From Marinomonas polaris DSM 16579 (GTDB lineage: Bacteria > Pseudomonadota > Gammaproteobacteria > Pseudomonadales > Marinomonadaceae): a DNA stretch of 64,000 nt. This document shows, piece by piece, positions 61,947-64,000 of this stretch (its first letter is position 1; each line of letters begins with the position of its first letter). The position numbers and the translations under genes were made by a program. The notes beneath the pieces were generated by a model, which searched no databases, was not told where the DNA came from, and saw only the letters and a program-made list of their open reading frames with translations. Location of the stretch: the NCBI RefSeq assembly GCF_900129155.1, contig NZ_FQVF01000022.1, positions 1 to 64,000 of the forward strand, read 5' to 3'.

Positions 61947-63833
61947 CTAGCTGGTGGTTTTTTCTGGTTTAACACTGTCTGATTTAACATCTTCTAGATC
62001 AATGTCTTCCGCTAAAAAGCCACCAGTTTGATGCGCCCAAAGCGATGCATAAATACCAGCGTGCTGAATCAATTCTTCATGACTGCCCTGCTCAACGATG
62101 TTGCCTTTATCCAATACAATCAAACGATCCATGGCAGCAATTGTCGACAAGCGGTGAGCAATAGCGATAACGGTTTTGCCTTGCATCAGTTTGTACAAAC
62201 TCTCTTGAATCGCAGCTTCTACTTCAGAGTCCAATGCAGATGTTGCTTCATCTAGAATCAGCAAAGGCGCATCTTTTAACAAGACTCGCGCAATGGCAAT
62301 ACGTTGACGCTGACCACCGGAAAGCTTGATACCACGCTCACCGACCATGGCATCGTAACCTGCATTACCAAACGGATCGGTTAAGTCTTGAATAAAGTCA
62401 TGAGCTTCTGCTTGCTTAGCTGCAGCAATCATCTCTTCTTCCGTTGCATCAGGACGACCGTAGAGCAAGTTCTCGCGAACCGTTCTGTGCAGTAAAGACG
62501 TGTCCTGAGTCACCATACCAATTTGACCACGCAACGAATCTTGCTGAACAGCGCTGATGTCTTGTCCGTCAATTCGAATTTGACCTGATTCAATGTCATG
62601 GAAACGCATCAATAAATTAACAATCGTTGACTTACCGGCACCAGAGCGACCGACAAGACCGACTTTTTCACCGGCTTTTATAGACAAGACAAGGTTCTCA
62701 ATGACCTTACTGTCTTGCTTACCATAGTGAAAATTGACCGCATCGTATTCAATAAGACCATGTGGAACTGAAAGCGCTGGCGCGTTTGGCTTGTCTTCTA
62801 TCTCGATAGGTCGAGACAGTGTTTTCATGCCATCGTTAACCATGCCGATGTTTTCAAATAGCGCACTGATTTCCCACATAATCCATTGGGACATACCGTT
62901 TAGCCTAAGCGCCAAACTCACCGCAATAGCAATTGCACCAACACTAATAATGCTGCCAGTCCATAACCAAATAGACAAAGCCGCTACAGAAAATGCCAAC
63001 ACATAGTTACAAGTTTGCACACCTACACTAAGCATAGTGACCAAGCGCATTTGCTTGTAAACCGTCTGCAAGAAACCATCCATGCCGTCTTTTGCATAAT
63101 CCGCTTCACGCTGATGATGAGAAAAAAGCTTAACGGTTGAAATATTGCTGTAGCTGTCGACGACTCGCCCAGTCATAGTGGAGCGTGCATCGGCTTGTTC
63201 TGCTGAGATTTTTTTCAATTTAGGAACAAAATACATTTGCAGCAATACATAGCAAACCAACCAACCTAACATTGGGATCATCAAGCGATAGTCTGCTTTA
63301 GCAATCAACACCACCATAGAGATAAAATACACACCGATGTAAACCAAGACATCAAGCAGCTTCATCACGGTTTCACGAACCGCAAGTGAGGTTTGCATTA
63401 CCTTAGTAGATATACGCCCAGCAAACTCATCCTGAAAAAACGACATACTTTGACGCAAAATATAATGATGAGACAGCCAACGAATCCGCATTGGGTAATT
63501 ACCCAAAAGCGTCTGATGAATAATCGCCGAATGAAAAAAAGTTACTAATGGCATCGCCACCAGAATCATCAAAGACATCATTAATAAGTGCGTACTTTCC
63601 TCAGCAAAAAAGGTGTCTGGATTCTTATTAATCAACCAATCTACCAACTGCCCCATAAAGCTGAATAAGGTCACTTCTAAAATGGCGATGGCAGCCGTTA
63701 AAATAGACATCAACAGCAGCGGAAGCTCCACTCCTCTTGAGTAGTAACGACAAAAAGCAAACAGCGTTTTTGGTGCTTGCACAGCTTCTATATCGGGATA
63801 AGCTGGCACCCATTTTTCAAAAAAACGTAACAT
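61947..63833 (-). CDS. ABC exporter (fused membrane and ATPase domains)
   Basis: A 628-residue half-transporter of the MsbA/multidrug type. Residues about 30-320 hold six membrane helices; residues about 365-600 hold the ATPase with Walker A GRSGAGKST, signature LSGGQRQRIAIARVLL and Walker B LLILDEATSAL. An N-terminal extension (MLRFFEKWVPAYPD) and a long acidic C-terminal tail are present. It forms homodimers; the exported compound (lipid, drug or peptide) is unknown. Ribosome site GGAAG lies close to the ATG. Confidence 0.9.
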   Translation of the reverse strand: MLRFFEKWVPAYPDIEAVQAPKTLFAFCRYYSRGVELPLLLMSILTAAIAILEVTLFSFMGQLVDWLINKNPDTFFAEESTHLLMMSLMILVAMPLVTFFHSAIIHQTLLGNYPMRIRWLSHHYILRQSMSFFQDEFAGRISTKVMQTSLAVRETVMKLLDVLVYIGVYFISMVVLIAKADYRLMIPMLGWLVCYVLLQMYFVPKLKKISAEQADARSTMTGRVVDSYSNISTVKLFSHHQREADYAKDGMDGFLQTVYKQMRLVTMLSVGVQTCNYVLAFSVAALSIWLWTGSIISVGAIAIAVSLALRLNGMSQWIMWEISALFENIGMVNDGMKTLSRPIEIEDKPNAPALSVPHGLIEYDAVNFHYGKQDSKVIENLVLSIKAGEKVGLVGRSGAGKSTIVNLLMRFHDIESGQIRIDGQDISAVQQDSLRGQIGMVTQDTSLLHRTVRENLLYGRPDATEEEMIAAAKQAEAHDFIQDLTDPFGNAGYDAMVGERGIKLSGGQRQRIAIARVLLKDAPLLILDEATSALDSEVEAAIQESLYKLMQGKTVIAIAHRLSTIAAMDRLIVLDKGNIVEQGSHEELIQHAGIYASLWAHQTGGFLAEDIDLEDVKSDSVKPEKTTS

Positions 63834-64000
63834 GATCTTCCTTATCGAACTTTAAAATAGACACTATCAAGAAAAACATAGCGAAAATAAGTGTCGTACT
63901 GGACAAAAAACTTCCTGTCCATTAAAAATAGAGGCGAAATTGAACCACGTTCCATAAATGAAAACCAGAAAAGATAGTCTTTCTGAATTGTAGCCTATTG

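Overview
The window reads as chromosomal DNA of a marine, heterotrophic gammaproteobacterium, most likely an Oceanospirillales member close to Marinomonas. This is an inference from gene content: compatible-solute genes, TRAP and TTT carboxylate transporters, a LapA-type adhesin, moderate GC and many gamma-type neighbours. No rRNA, tRNA, CRISPR array, prophage or complete IS element was seen.

Layout. 1-1991: the N-terminal part of a giant surface adhesin (minus strand, runs off the left edge). 2457-4830: SulP anion transporter plus tandem universal stress protein. 5049-7715: arsR-gapdh-arsJ arsenate detoxification operon, followed tail-to-tail by a ParE/RelE-type toxin-antitoxin pair (7712-8228). 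8373-9775: NfeD/SPFH membrane pair. 9975-15076: threonine aldolase, an amidohydrolase, and a divergent pair made of a GNAT-C39 peptidase fusion and a RimK-like ATP-grasp ligase.

16241-36817 is the main catabolic block. An indole-3-acetate degradation (iac) operon lies on the minus strand in the order iacA-B-I-C-D-E-F-G, then an FMN-dependent 2-hydroxyacid dehydrogenase and an IacH-like amidase. Divergent from it is a branched-chain-type ABC importer with a natural LivM-LivG fusion, a ketopantoate-reductase-like enzyme, a class II aldolase, a MarR regulator (candidate IacR) and a TRAP transporter with a candidate sigma-54 promoter. Together this looks like uptake plus degradation of indole-acetate or a related aromatic acid; catechol-ring cleavage genes are not in the window.

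36863-42979: small redox and permease genes (AhpD-like, VOC, thioredoxin-like plus ArsP-type permease), a three-gene envelope operon (truncated-hemoglobin lipoprotein, DUF3034, cupredoxin-like protein), an AraC regulator and a YrbL-like protein whose ribosome-binding site is predicted to be paired in a hairpin. 43016-49340: tctCBA tripartite tricarboxylate transporter with its TctD/TctE two-component system and a cotranscribed periplasmic binding protein resembling PgtC-type accessory sensors. 49597-52908: amino-acid exporter-like DMT protein, class V aminotransferase, DUF3010 and DUF6429 proteins.

53251-54786 carries three convincing attC sites and a fourth doubtful one, all on the minus strand, framing cassette genes (DUF2971; a protein of unknown family). 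No integrase is visible, so this is an integrase-less cassette cluster. 55446-63833: another DMT exporter, a glucosylglycerate metabolism cluster (phosphatase, synthase, phosphorylase), a Fur-box-controlled siderophore-binding protein, an SMR efflux protein and an ABC exporter.
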